IMG/VR virus record: IMGVR_UViG_3300030406_001266 | Span: 1-34,119 of that record | DNA: 34,119 nt | Source: a virus | Strand: one strand, 5' to 3' | Shown here: positions 1 through 8,908 of the stretch, piece by piece | How the letters are laid out: the number at the start of each line of letters is the position of its first letter | Position numbering within the stretch: the first letter of the stretch is position 1 | Notes under the pieces: model-generated | The model's database searches: none | What the model was told of the DNA's origin: nothing | What the model saw: only the letters and a program-made list of their open reading frames with translations | Made by a program: the position numbers and the translations under genes

Positions 1-2
1 TC

Positions 3-2108
3 GTTATATCAAAGACTGGGCAAATCGGAGAAATCCTTGAAATCCAAGGGCTGCAAATCGCATTGCCGCGCGTGCCCGCCTCTAATGTGTTTAAACATAA
101 AAAAGACAAGTGGGTAAAGGCTGAATATCCAAAAGAGCTTAGCCGTATAAAAAATATATTCGACTGGAGAGACTATCCAGATGAGCAAAAAGAAAAGTGG
201 TATGACTACATTGACGAAGAGTTCAAGCGTAGAGACGAAGGCTTTTGGTTTACAAATAAAGGCGTACCGACATATATAACAGGTGCACACTACATGTATC
301 TGCAATGGAGTAAGATTGACGTTGGAGCTCCAGATTTTAGAGAGGCAAACAGACTATTCTTTATATTCTGGGAAGCCTGTAAAGCTGATAAGAGATGCTA
401 TGGGATGTGCTACCTTAAAAACCGTCGTTCAGGTTTCTCGTTTATGTCATCAGCCGAAACAGTTAACTTAGCCACTATATCGAGTGATAGTAGATATGGG
501 ATACTTTCTAAGTCTGGAGCCGATGCAAAGAAAATGTTTACTGATAAGGTTGTGCCTATATCTTTAAACTATCCTTTCTTTTTCAAGCCAATACAAGACG
601 GTATGGATCGTCCAAAGTCTGAGCTTGCGTATAGAGTTCCGGCTAGTAAGTTTACTCGTAAGAAAATACAGAGTAACGAACAGCTTGAAGAGATAGTAGG
701 TCTTGATACTACGATTGACTGGAAGAATACTGGTGATAATAGTTACGATGGTGAAAAGCTAAGTTTACTAGTTCACGATGAAAGTGGTAAGTGGGAAAGA
801 CCTGATAATATATTAAACAACTGGCGAGTTACTAAAACCTGTTTAAGGCTAGGTAGTAAAATCGTTGGTAAGTGCTTAATGGGTAGTACCAGTAATGCAC
901 TTGACAAGGGTGGAGATAACTTTAAAAAACTATACAATGATTCTGACGTCACACGACGAAATCGTAATGGACAAACGAAGTCTGGGCTTTATTCTCTCTT
1001 TATCCCAATGGAATGGAACTATGAAGGATTTATTGACGAATACGGACTTCCAGTCTTTGATAGTCGAAGTGATGATGTACGACATGGACCAGACGGTGAA
1101 TTAATAGACGTAGGTGTTATAGATCACTGGGAAAATGAAGCAGAAGGTTTAAAAGATGATCAAGACGCTTTAAACGAATTTTACAGACAGTTTCCTCGCA
1201 CTGAAGAACATGCGTTCAGAGACGAGACTAAAAACAGTATATTTAATTTAATTAAGATTTATGAGCAAATTGATTTTAACGAGGGTAGTAGGCATAATGC
1301 GCATACTACGACAGGCTCTTTTGGTTGGGTTAATGGTGTACGTGATACACAAGTTGTTTTTCACCCCGACCCTGGAGGCAGATTTAAAGTAAGCTGGGTA
1401 CCACCAAGTCATTTGCAAAATAAACAAATAATAAAAAATGGAATTAAATATCCCGGTAACGATCATGTTGGCGCCTTTGGTTGCGATAGTTACGATATCA
1501 GCGGTACGGTTGATGGTCGCGGTTCTAAAGGAGCTTTACACGGGTTAACAAAATTTTCTATGGAAGACGCACCATCAAGCACGTTCTTTCTAGAGTATAT
1601 AGCAAGACCACAAACTGCAGAGATGTTCTTTGAGGACGTTCTAATGGCATTAGTATTTTACGGGATGCCTTTGCTTGCGGAGAACAATAAACCACGTCTA
1701 TTGTATTATCTACGCCGTAGAGGATACAGAGGTTATAGTATGAACAGACCAGATAAGTCTTGGAAGAAGTTATCAACTGCTGAAAAAGAAGTTGGTGGTA
1801 TACCAAACTCAAGTGAAGATATTAAGCAAGCTCACGCCGCTGCAATTGAAATGTATATTAACGATCATGTCGGACATTTAGGCGATGGTGATTTTGGAAC
1901 AATGTATTTTAACGATACGCTACTTGATTGGGCTAAGTTTGATATAAACCGTAGAACAAAACACGATGCATCAATTAGCTCTGGTTTAGCCATCATGGCT
2001 TGCAATAGACATTTATACGCACCAAACCCTAAACAAGAGCGAACACCAGTTAATTTGAATATAGCAAAATACGACAATAAAGGGTTTACATCCCAGATAA
2101 TTAAATAA
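3..2108 (+). CDS. terL: Terminase large subunit (ATPase/nuclease DNA packaging motor), 5'-truncated
   Basis: This is the motor that pumps phage DNA into the prohead and cuts it. The reading frame is open from base 3 with no stop, so the true start lies upstream; a TTG at 63 is a possible but less likely start, because the codons before it (KTGQIGEILEIQGLQIALP) read like the family's N-terminus. The N-terminal ATPase half has an atypical Arg-rich Walker A region (YLKNRRSGFS, nt 411-440) and a Walker B motif LSLLVHDES with Asp-Glu at nt 777-782, followed by a coupling-motif-like GSTSNALDKGG. The C-terminal RNase H-like nuclease half begins near FGCDSYD (Asp codon 1485-1487), with further acidic residues downstream. 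From memory the sequence matches a terminase family common in marine uncultured phages. The portal starts 2 bases after the stop, as is usual for this pair. Family confidence is high; the individual catalytic assignments are inferred by eye. Confidence 0.9.
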   Translation, partial: VISKTGQIGEILEIQGLQIALPRVPASNVFKHKKDKWVKAEYPKELSRIKNIFDWRDYPDEQKEKWYDYIDEEFKRRDEGFWFTNKGVPTYITGAHYMYLQWSKIDVGAPDFREANRLFFIFWEACKADKRCYGMCYLKNRRSGFSFMSSAETVNLATISSDSRYGILSKSGADAKKMFTDKVVPISLNYPFFFKPIQDGMDRPKSELAYRVPASKFTRKKIQSNEQLEEIVGLDTTIDWKNTGDNSYDGEKLSLLVHDESGKWERPDNILNNWRVTKTCLRLGSKIVGKCLMGSTSNALDKGGDNFKKLYNDSDVTRRNRNGQTKSGLYSLFIPMEWNYEGFIDEYGLPVFDSRSDDVRHGPDGELIDVGVIDHWENEAEGLKDDQDALNEFYRQFPRTEEHAFRDETKNSIFNLIKIYEQIDFNEGSRHNAHTTTGSFGWVNGVRDTQVVFHPDPGGRFKVSWVPPSHLQNKQIIKNGIKYPGNDHVGAFGCDSYDISGTVDGRGSKGALHGLTKFSMEDAPSSTFFLEYIARPQTAEMFFEDVLMALVFYGMPLLAENNKPRLLYYLRRRGYRGYSMNRPDKSWKKLSTAEKEVGGIPNSSEDIKQAHAAAIEMYINDHVGHLGDGDFGTMYFNDTLLDWAKFDINRRTKHDASISSGLAIMACNRHLYAPNPKQERTPVNLNIAKYDNKGFTSQIIK

Positions 2109-2110
2109 GT

Positions 2111-4483
2111 ATGGCGGAAAACGTATATGTAAATTTTCCTTCTCAAGCTGTTTCTGATCTCGAGAAGATGAGTCCAGAGTATGGGCTTAAAGTAGCTCGT
2201 GCTATTGAGACAGAGTGGTTCAAGGATTCTTACAATAATAGATATAGATCTTCTCAACACAAATACCATCAACTAAGGTTGTACGCTAGAGGTGAGCAAG
2301 CTATACAAAAATATAAAGATGAGTTGTCTATTAACGGCGATTTGTCTTATCTTAACTTAGACTGGAAGCCTGTACCTATTGTACCGAAGTTTGTAGATAT
2401 TGTTGTAAACGGTATGTCAGAGCGTATGTTCAGCATAAACGCATACTCACAAGATCAGTACGGCGTAAACAAAAGAAATGAATATATGGAAGCTATGTTG
2501 AAAGACATAGAAAACAAAAAGTTCAACGATCAAACAAAAGCTGTATATGGAATAGATCTTTACAATAATCCTGAAGATAAGAGATTAGAGACTAAAGAAG
2601 AATTAGACATACATATGCAGCTTGACTATAAGCAAGCGGTAGAAATAGCAGAAGAGCAAGCTATCAACGTGCTGCTTGATGGTAATAACTATGACTTAAC
2701 TAGACGTAGACTAATATACGATTTAACAGTTTTAGGAATAGCTTGCGTTAAAACTAACTTCAATTGGAGCGATGGCGCAACGGTTGAGTATGTAGATCCA
2801 GCTAATATTGTTTATTCATTTACTGAATCACCTTATTTTGATGATATATACTACGTCGGTGAGGTTAAGACTATACCTATTAATGAATTAGCTAGAGAGT
2901 TTGATCATTTAACAGAGTCTGACTTAGAAGATATATACGCTACATCTAGTCAAAGATACTTAAGAGGTAGAAGAATACACGAAGTAGATAAAAACAAAGT
3001 TCAAGTTTTATATTTTAATTATAGAACCCATATGAACGATGTTTATAAAATTAAAGAAACTAAGTCTGGAGGATACAAGGCTATTGAAAAGCCAGACACT
3101 TTTAATCCACCAGAGGATAAACAAACCAACTTTACTCGAATACAAAGATCTGTAGAGTGTATTTTTGAAGGAGCAGTTATACTAGGTACGGATAAACTAC
3201 TAAAGTGGAATAAAGCTGAAAACATGATGCGTAGTAAGTCTGACTTTAATAAAGTTAAGATGAACTATTCTATTGTAGCACCTCGCATGTACGAAGGTCG
3301 TATTGAATCTTTAGTTAGTAGAATTACTGGGTTTGCTGATATGATTCAGCTAACACATTTAAAGTTACAGCAAGTCATGTCGCGCATGGTACCAGATGGA
3401 GTGTACCTTGATGCGGATGGTCTTGCTGAAGTTGATTTAGGCAACGGCACAAACTACAACCCGCAAGAAGCGCTTAATATGTTCTTCCAAACTGGTAGTG
3501 TTATTGGTAGGAGCTTTACGTCTGAAGGAGAGCAAAATCCTGGTAAAGTGCCTATTCAACAGATATCAAACAGCGCTGGTCAAGATAAAATAGGTACGTT
3601 AATAAACACGTATAACTATTATCTTCAGATGATAAGAGATACTACAGGTCTTAACGAAGCTAGAGACGCTAGTGTTCCAGACCCTAAATCTCTTGTTGGT
3701 GTTCAGAAGCTGGCGGCAGCTAACTCTAATGTAGCTACTCGTCATATACTTTTAGGCTCTCAATATCTAACAGTACAGGTAGCAGAAGCTTTATCGTTGA
3801 GAATATCTGATATATTAGAATACTCGCCTACGGCTGATGCTTTTGTGCAAGCTGTTGGAGCTCACAATGTAGCTACGTTAAAAGACATGGCTGATTTGTA
3901 CCTGTATGACTTTGGTATATTTATTGAGCTAGAGCCTGACCAAGAAGAAAAAGCTATGTTAGAAAACAATATTCAAACTGCTCTTTCTCAAAAGTTAATT
4001 GACTTAGATGACGCTATAGACATAAGAGACATAAAGAACGTTAAGCTAGCCAACCAACTATTAAAAATAAAACGTAAGAAAAAACAGGAAAGAGATCAAG
4101 CAATCCAACAACAAAACATGGAAGCGCAAGCGAAAGCAAATGCGCAAGCTCAACAAGCCGCTGCTCAAGCTGAGATACAAAAAAATCAGGCAAAAGCTCA
4201 AACAGAGATTCAAATAGAAGCAACTAAAGCAGATGCTAAACTTAGACATCTTCAGGAAGAAGCTAGAGTAAAGAAAGAGCTAATGCAATTTGAGTTTGAC
4301 TTGAACATGCAAGCGCAACAAATGTCTCGCCAAGATATGATGAATATCGAGCAAATGAAAGAGCAGGGTAAAGATAGGCGAGAAAACATGAAGCAAGACA
4401 CTAAAAAGTTTGAATCTTCAGGTAATGATGTATTAGAAGGCGGAATGAGATTAAGTGATTTCAACCCACAAATAGGACAATAA
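2111..4483 (+). CDS. Portal protein (head-tail connector dodecamer)
   Basis: The portal forms the ring at the capsid vertex through which the terminase packages DNA and to which the tail attaches. At 790 aa it is long, in the size range of podovirus (P22-like) portals. The body (about residues 30-640) has the alternating wing and stem pattern of the family, with conserved-looking stretches such as PKFVDIVVNGMSERMF and YVDPANIVYSF. The final 140 residues (from about residue 650) are a charged, Gln/Ala-rich coiled coil (KIKRKKKQERDQAIQQQ onward), which would form the barrel extending into the head. It lies between terminase and scaffold, the standard position. There is no Shine-Dalgarno box; the start follows AAATAAGT. 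The assignment rests on position, length and coiled-coil tail. Confidence 0.87.
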   Translation: MAENVYVNFPSQAVSDLEKMSPEYGLKVARAIETEWFKDSYNNRYRSSQHKYHQLRLYARGEQAIQKYKDELSINGDLSYLNLDWKPVPIVPKFVDIVVNGMSERMFSINAYSQDQYGVNKRNEYMEAMLKDIENKKFNDQTKAVYGIDLYNNPEDKRLETKEELDIHMQLDYKQAVEIAEEQAINVLLDGNNYDLTRRRLIYDLTVLGIACVKTNFNWSDGATVEYVDPANIVYSFTESPYFDDIYYVGEVKTIPINELAREFDHLTESDLEDIYATSSQRYLRGRRIHEVDKNKVQVLYFNYRTHMNDVYKIKETKSGGYKAIEKPDTFNPPEDKQTNFTRIQRSVECIFEGAVILGTDKLLKWNKAENMMRSKSDFNKVKMNYSIVAPRMYEGRIESLVSRITGFADMIQLTHLKLQQVMSRMVPDGVYLDADGLAEVDLGNGTNYNPQEALNMFFQTGSVIGRSFTSEGEQNPGKVPIQQISNSAGQDKIGTLINTYNYYLQMIRDTTGLNEARDASVPDPKSLVGVQKLAAANSNVATRHILLGSQYLTVQVAEALSLRISDILEYSPTADAFVQAVGAHNVATLKDMADLYLYDFGIFIELEPDQEEKAMLENNIQTALSQKLIDLDDAIDIRDIKNVKLANQLLKIKRKKKQERDQAIQQQNMEAQAKANAQAQQAAAQAEIQKNQAKAQTEIQIEATKADAKLRHLQEEARVKKELMQFEFDLNMQAQQMSRQDMMNIEQMKEQGKDRRENMKQDTKKFESSGNDVLEGGMRLSDFNPQIGQ

Positions 4484-4500
4484 TTATATAATATTTTATC

Positions 4501-5685
4501 ATGGAAAATAACCAAACAGATCTTGAGGAGGTAATCCAAGAGGTCGAACAAGAGAACACTGCAGAAGAAACAGTAGAGCAAGACCTAAGTAAATTTCAAA
4601 GCGCTGATGACCCAGAGGTTATCAAAGTAGATTTATCAAAACCACCAACTAATGAAGTTGAAGAAAACAACACTGACGACACAGGAGTGGCTGGAAGCAA
4701 TGAAAACTCCGAGCCCACACAAGGTGAAGACGAAGTACAAGCGCAAGCCGAAACACAAGAATCAACTGGAGTACTAGAAGAAGTAAACGAAACAGTTGAA
4801 GAGCTTAAAGAAGAAGTAAGCGAGGCTATAGATAAAGCACAAGAAGCTGGAACTCCACTACCAGAGAACGTGCAAAAGCTCATTGACTTCATGGCTGATA
4901 CTGGTGGCAGCTTGGAAGACTACGTTCGTTTAAACAGAGACGTTAAAGATATAGACGATCAAGACGCGTTGCGTGAGTATTATCAAAGAACTAAACCGCA
5001 TCTATCTTCAGACGAAGTAGAATTTTTAATGGAAGATAAATTCTCTTATGACGAAGAGCTAGATGAAGCTAAAGATATTAAAAGAAAGAAACTGGCCCTC
5101 AAAGAGCAAGTTGCCGAGGCCAAAGCCTACTTAGACAGGCAAAAGTCTAAATACTACGAAGAAATTAAAGCTGGAAGTAACCTCACTCCTGAGCAACAGA
5201 AGGCAATTGATTTTTTCAACCGATACAATAAAGAGTCAGAGCAGACAAGAAAAGTAGCTGACAAACAGAAAGCTGAGTTTACAGATCAAACAAACCGAGT
5301 TTTCAACGACAAGTTCAAAGGTTTTGAATACAACGTCGGAGAAAAAGTATACAGGTTTAATGTTAACAATGTAGATGAAGTTAAAGAAACTCAAAGCGAT
5401 ATTAGTAATTTTGTCAAAAGGTTTTTGAACAAAGAAAACACTATGTCAGATGCTAAGGGTTATCACAAAAGTTTGTTTACAGCTATGAACGCGGATGCTA
5501 TTGCTCAGCACTTTTACGAACAAGGTAAAGCAGATGCTATTAAAGATGGTGTCGCTAAAGCTAAAAACATAAACACTGAAGCCCGTAGTTCACATACAGA
5601 GCCTCAGTTTCAAAATGGTATTAAAGCTAGAGTGTTAGGCGATGATTCAGATTCTTTACGTTTCAAAATTAAAAGAAAAAAATAA
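4501..5685 (+). CDS. Capsid scaffolding / head assembly protein
   Basis: This protein probably serves as the internal scaffold on which capsid protein polymerises, then leaves or is degraded. It has 394 aa. The first 115 residues are extremely acidic and low in complexity (Glu/Asp/Gln/Thr), followed by a predicted helical, charged region (SYDEELDEAKDIKRKKLALK, and LTPEQQKAIDFFNRYNKE near residue 235). The C-terminus is basic (LRFKIKRKK), as expected for a capsid-contacting tail. There are no enzyme motifs. It sits directly between portal and capsid genes, where scaffolds are found in T7, P22 and related phages. The leader TTATATAATATTTTATC before the ATG is pure A/T apart from its last base. 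A prohead protease role is unlikely because no catalytic motif is seen. Confidence 0.8.
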   Translation: MENNQTDLEEVIQEVEQENTAEETVEQDLSKFQSADDPEVIKVDLSKPPTNEVEENNTDDTGVAGSNENSEPTQGEDEVQAQAETQESTGVLEEVNETVEELKEEVSEAIDKAQEAGTPLPENVQKLIDFMADTGGSLEDYVRLNRDVKDIDDQDALREYYQRTKPHLSSDEVEFLMEDKFSYDEELDEAKDIKRKKLALKEQVAEAKAYLDRQKSKYYEEIKAGSNLTPEQQKAIDFFNRYNKESEQTRKVADKQKAEFTDQTNRVFNDKFKGFEYNVGEKVYRFNVNNVDEVKETQSDISNFVKRFLNKENTMSDAKGYHKSLFTAMNADAIAQHFYEQGKADAIKDGVAKAKNINTEARSSHTEPQFQNGIKARVLGDDSDSLRFKIKRKK

Positions 5686-5704
5686 CATTTAAAAAAAATT
5701 AAAA

Positions 5705-7213
5705 ATGGCAATTTCAAATCCAGGTGGTAATTTAAATAGTGTAGCTGCACCAACTAAGCAGACACTAGAAACAAATTACCTAGATTTAGCGTCATCAGCT
5801 GGACAAGGCTGGGCGCAACAATACGTTCCAGATCTAATGGAAGCAGAAGCTGAGGTGTTCGGTCCAAGAACAATCTCTGGTTTCCTTGCTCAAGTTGGAG
5901 CTGAAGAATCAATGACGGCTGACCAAGTTGTTTGGTCTGAACAAGGTCGTTTACACCTTTCATACAGAGGACATATCGCAAACGCTACTCAGCAAACTGG
6001 TAACAGTAACGAAGAGGGTGGTACTTTCGAGATCGACACGGATATCGATGGTAACGCTGTAGGTACTTCTGCAATTGATCACGGTGTTAGAGTTAACGAT
6101 ATGGTGCTTGTAGCTGATAACAGCGCAACAGCACAAGGTATCGTTACTGCTGTATCAAACGATCAGATTAGTATCGCTCTTTACAATGCTGGTAACACTA
6201 CTGCTACATTCGCAAACGCGGGTCTAGCTGCTGATACTGGTGATACAGCTACGCTATTAGTTTACGGTTCAGAGTTTAAGAAAGGAGATAACTACAACGG
6301 TAGTTCTTCTCGTCAAGCTAACGAGCCACAGTTTAAGTCGTTTAACAACAAGCCTATCATTCTTAAGGACTACTACGAAGTATCAGGATCTGATGCATCT
6401 CGTATTGGTTGGGTTGAAGTAGCTGCTGAAGACGGACAGTCAGGATACCTATGGTACCTAAAAGCGCAGTCTGACACTCGTGCACGTTTCGTTGACTACC
6501 TTGAGATGGCTATGCTTGAGTCAGTTAAGACTGTAGCTGCTAACTCTAAAGTTGATGCGTTCTTAGGAACTGACGGTACTACTCTTACTGGTACTGAAGG
6601 TTTATTCGCAGCTATCGAAGATCGTGGTAACATTACTACTGGTATCACTGGTGTTAACGCTGCTACTGACCTTGCGGAGTTTGACGCTATCTTAGCTGAG
6701 TTTGATAAGCAAGGTGCTATTGAAGAGAACATGCTTTTCCTTAACCGTTCTACATCTCTAGCTATTGATGATATGCTTGCTTCAATGAACTCGTACGGTG
6801 CTGGTGGTACTTCATACGGAGTGTTTGATAACGACGAAGACATGGCTCTAAACCTTGGCTTCTCAGGTTTCCGTCGCGGATCTTACGACTTCTACAAGTC
6901 TGACTTCCGTTACTTAAACGACAGAGCTACTCGTGGTGGTATTAATGATAGAGACACTGTAAACGCTATCCGCGGAGTTATTATTCCTGCTGGTACTTCT
7001 ACTGTGTACGATCAAACACTAGGTAGAAACCTTAGACGTCCGTTCTTACACGTTCGTTTCAGAGCTTCTGCTACTGATGATCGTCGTATGAAGACTTGGG
7101 TAACAGGTTCTGTTGGAGCTGCTACATCTGCTCTAGACGCAATGCAACTACACATGCTTTCTGAGCGTTGCTTAGTTGTACAAGGCGCAAACAACTTCAT
7201 GTTGATGAAGTAA
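5705..7213 (+). CDS. Major capsid protein
   Basis: This is the main shell protein, presumably of HK97 fold, 502 aa. The N-terminus (MAISNPGGNLNSVAAPTKQT) leads into helix-rich sequence with YVPDLMEAEAEVFGPRTISGFL, typical of phage capsid proteins. A middle segment (about residues 95-205) is Gly/Thr/Ala-rich beta sequence that may be an inserted surface domain. Position directly after the scaffold and before a strong terminator supports the call. Codon use differs from neighbouring genes: Arg is mostly CGT rather than AGA, and Phe, Tyr and Asn often end in C (for example GACTTCTACAAG), as expected for the most highly translated phage gene. The leader CATTTAAAAAAAATTAAAA is A-rich with no Shine-Dalgarno sequence, a Bacteroidetes-style initiation region. 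Confidence 0.88.
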   Translation: MAISNPGGNLNSVAAPTKQTLETNYLDLASSAGQGWAQQYVPDLMEAEAEVFGPRTISGFLAQVGAEESMTADQVVWSEQGRLHLSYRGHIANATQQTGNSNEEGGTFEIDTDIDGNAVGTSAIDHGVRVNDMVLVADNSATAQGIVTAVSNDQISIALYNAGNTTATFANAGLAADTGDTATLLVYGSEFKKGDNYNGSSSRQANEPQFKSFNNKPIILKDYYEVSGSDASRIGWVEVAAEDGQSGYLWYLKAQSDTRARFVDYLEMAMLESVKTVAANSKVDAFLGTDGTTLTGTEGLFAAIEDRGNITTGITGVNAATDLAEFDAILAEFDKQGAIEENMLFLNRSTSLAIDDMLASMNSYGAGGTSYGVFDNDEDMALNLGFSGFRRGSYDFYKSDFRYLNDRATRGGINDRDTVNAIRGVIIPAGTSTVYDQTLGRNLRRPFLHVRFRASATDDRRMKTWVTGSVGAATSALDAMQLHMLSERCLVVQGANNFMLMK

Positions 7214-7226
7214 ACTATATTTATCG

Positions 7227-7256
7227 AAACTACCTCACCTTCGGGTGGGGTAGTTT
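7227..7256 (+). terminator. Strong rho-independent terminator after the capsid gene
   Basis: A 13-bp stem (left arm 7227-7239, right arm 7244-7256, one G-T pair) is capped by the extra-stable loop C(TTCG)G and followed by TATATTATTTAATTATATT, a U-rich though interrupted tail. It begins 13 bases after the capsid stop codon. In T7 a terminator lies right after capsid gene 10 and lowers expression of tail genes relative to capsid; the same role is inferred here. Confidence 0.85.
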
Positions 7257-7280
7257 TATATTATTTAATTATATTATATT

Positions 7281-8114
7281 ATGGCTAAAAAGAAAAAAGA
7301 AGAGGTTGTAGAAGAACCTCAAACACAAGAAACTGTAGTGGTAGAAGCACCAAAGCCAAAGCCAGCTCCAGTTGTGAAAGAAGAACCAAAAGATACTTGG
7401 GAAATAAAAGATAGAGTTTACTATTTAAAGAATAATAAAAAACCTTTATCTTATATTCTAAAAGGTTCAGACATATATTACTTCGACGAAGATTTAGGCT
7501 ACGAAAGAGAGCTTAGATACACTGCTAACCAAAAAACACCGTTTGTTGATGAAATGAAAGGTGATCAAAGGTTAGAGCACATGGTGTTTAGAAACGGAGC
7601 TTTATTTGTTCCTAAAAATAAACAAACGCTACAAAAACTACTTTCGTTATATCATCCTCACAAAGACAGAGTTTACTACGAGTGGAAACCTGTTGAAGTT
7701 GCAGCAAATCAAATTGATATTTTAGAGATGGAAGCGGATGCTTTAATCGCTGCTAGAGATATTGATGTTGATCTTGCGGAGGCAATTATGAGAGTAGAGC
7801 TTGGTTCTGAAGTTTCTTCAATGAGCTCTAAAGAATTACGAAGAGACGTATTGCTTTTTGCTAAACGTAATCCTACGCTGTTCTTAGAGTTAGTAAACGA
7901 TGATAACGTAGTATTACGTAACTTTGGAATTAAAGCTGTTGAACTAGGTATTATCAGATTATCTAACGATCAAAGACACTTTATGTGGGGATCGAACGAT
8001 AGAAAACTAATGACAGTACCATTTGACGAACATCCATACTCAGCGCTTGCCGCTTGGTTTAAGACTGACGAAGGTATGGAGATCTATAAGAATATAGAAA
8101 AAAGATTAAATTAA
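7281..8114 (+). CDS. Conserved head-region protein of unknown function
   Basis: This 277-aa protein is not recognised as a named family. The first 45 residues are a Lys/Glu/Pro-rich flexible segment (MAKKKKEEVVEE, then APKPKPAPVVKEEPK). The remainder appears to hold an N-terminal beta-rich part (DRVYYLKNNKKPLSYILKG) and a helical C-terminal part (SSKELRRDVLLFAKRNPTLF and HPYSALAAWFKTDEGMEIYK). No catalytic or metal-binding motif is seen. It lies alone between two related UUCG hairpins, so it may form its own mRNA segment with a level intermediate between capsid and tail genes. Position after the capsid gene suggests a head completion, decoration or DNA-contact role, which is inference only. 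The start ATG follows an all A/T leader. Confidence 0.7.
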   Translation: MAKKKKEEVVEEPQTQETVVVEAPKPKPAPVVKEEPKDTWEIKDRVYYLKNNKKPLSYILKGSDIYYFDEDLGYERELRYTANQKTPFVDEMKGDQRLEHMVFRNGALFVPKNKQTLQKLLSLYHPHKDRVYYEWKPVEVAANQIDILEMEADALIAARDIDVDLAEAIMRVELGSEVSSMSSKELRRDVLLFAKRNPTLFLELVNDDNVVLRNFGIKAVELGIIRLSNDQRHFMWGSNDRKLMTVPFDEHPYSALAAWFKTDEGMEIYKNIEKRLN

Positions 8115-8122
8115 TAATCACT

Positions 8123-8160
8123 TAGTTGGGCGGTCACCCTTCGGGGTGATCGCTAAACTA
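8123..8160 (+). terminator. Second UUCG hairpin, weak terminator or mRNA processing/stability element
   Basis: A 10-bp stem (8130-8139 with 8144-8153, one G-T pair) is closed by the loop C(TTCG)G. It extends, past a 2x2 internal loop, through a further 5 pairs (8123-8127 with 8156-8160). It lies between the stop at 8114 and the start at 8173. No clear U-tract follows (TATAAAAACG), so termination may be partial, or the element may be a 3' stability hairpin. Its core closely resembles the hairpin at 7227-7256. Confidence 0.6.
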
Positions 8161-8172
8161 TAAAAACGAATT

Positions 8173-8907
8173 ATGGCAGTAAGTATAGACACGGTTTATC
8201 AACGAGTATTAGCAATAGCTAATAAAGAGCAGAGAGGTTATATCACTCCTCAGGAGTATAACTTACTTGCCAACCAGGCTCAGATGCAAATATTTGAAAG
8301 CTACTTCTACATGCTAAACACAAGAGAAAGAGCTGAGCCTGATAAAAAAATAGAAGTAGACGAAACAGATATTACAGAGTTGATATCTGCAAAACTAGAT
8401 CCATTTAGGTCTATAGCGCCAGTAAATGGTGGCACTAATTTTCAAAGCACAATATCAGTAGATGGAACTGAACACGAGGTGTTTCAGACAGGTAGAGTAT
8501 TTCATAATGGAGACGTATGCCAGAAGGTAGATGTAAACGAAGCTAGACGATACACAAGATCAATAAGACATCTTGCTACTACTGCTAATCAAGGTGCTAT
8601 TTACTGTGATAGTACTACTAGTGGTCAAGATATAAACGTGTTTGCTGGATCATCTACAATAGAGTCTAACGTAACAGCAGAGTACTTTAGAGTACCTACA
8701 ACCGTTGATTGGGCGTACGTTGTTGTTAGTGACGTAGCTCTATACAATGCTAACGTAGCTGTAAACTTTGAGCTGCATAGATCAGAAGAAGATACACTAG
8801 TCAACAAAATTCTTGAATTAGCTGGAATTACTATCGCTAAGCCAGGTTTATCTCAATACGCAGCCGGTATGCAAGCTGGCGAAACAGCTATTCAAAACAT
8901 AATGTAA
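8173..8907 (+). CDS. Probable head-tail connector/adaptor structural protein
   Basis: This 244-aa protein begins MAVSIDTVYQRVLAIANKEQ, followed by YITPQEYNLLANQAQMQIFE, an N-terminal helical segment I recognise from marine phage virion clusters, where it sits near connector genes. The rest is mixed beta sequence ending in helices (VNKILELAGITIAKPG). There is no enzyme motif. It is separated by one base from the next structural gene, so the two are almost certainly co-translated. Its place between capsid and nozzle genes suggests an adaptor below the portal (T7 gp11 / P22 gp4 position), but the following gene is an equally good candidate and the two may form successive rings. Exact function is inferred from order. 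Confidence 0.65.
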   Translation: MAVSIDTVYQRVLAIANKEQRGYITPQEYNLLANQAQMQIFESYFYMLNTRERAEPDKKIEVDETDITELISAKLDPFRSIAPVNGGTNFQSTISVDGTEHEVFQTGRVFHNGDVCQKVDVNEARRYTRSIRHLATTANQGAIYCDSTTSGQDINVFAGSSTIESNVTAEYFRVPTTVDWAYVVVSDVALYNANVAVNFELHRSEEDTLVNKILELAGITIAKPGLSQYAAGMQAGETAIQNIM

Positions 8908-8908
8908 A

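Noticed and set aside
7251-7280. Promoter in the A/T-rich leader after the capsid terminator
   Set aside because: The sequence is nearly pure A/T, with no TTTG element at the spacing expected for a Bacteroidetes promoter (TTTG with TAnnTTTG), so it cannot be separated from an ordinary A/T-rich translation leader.
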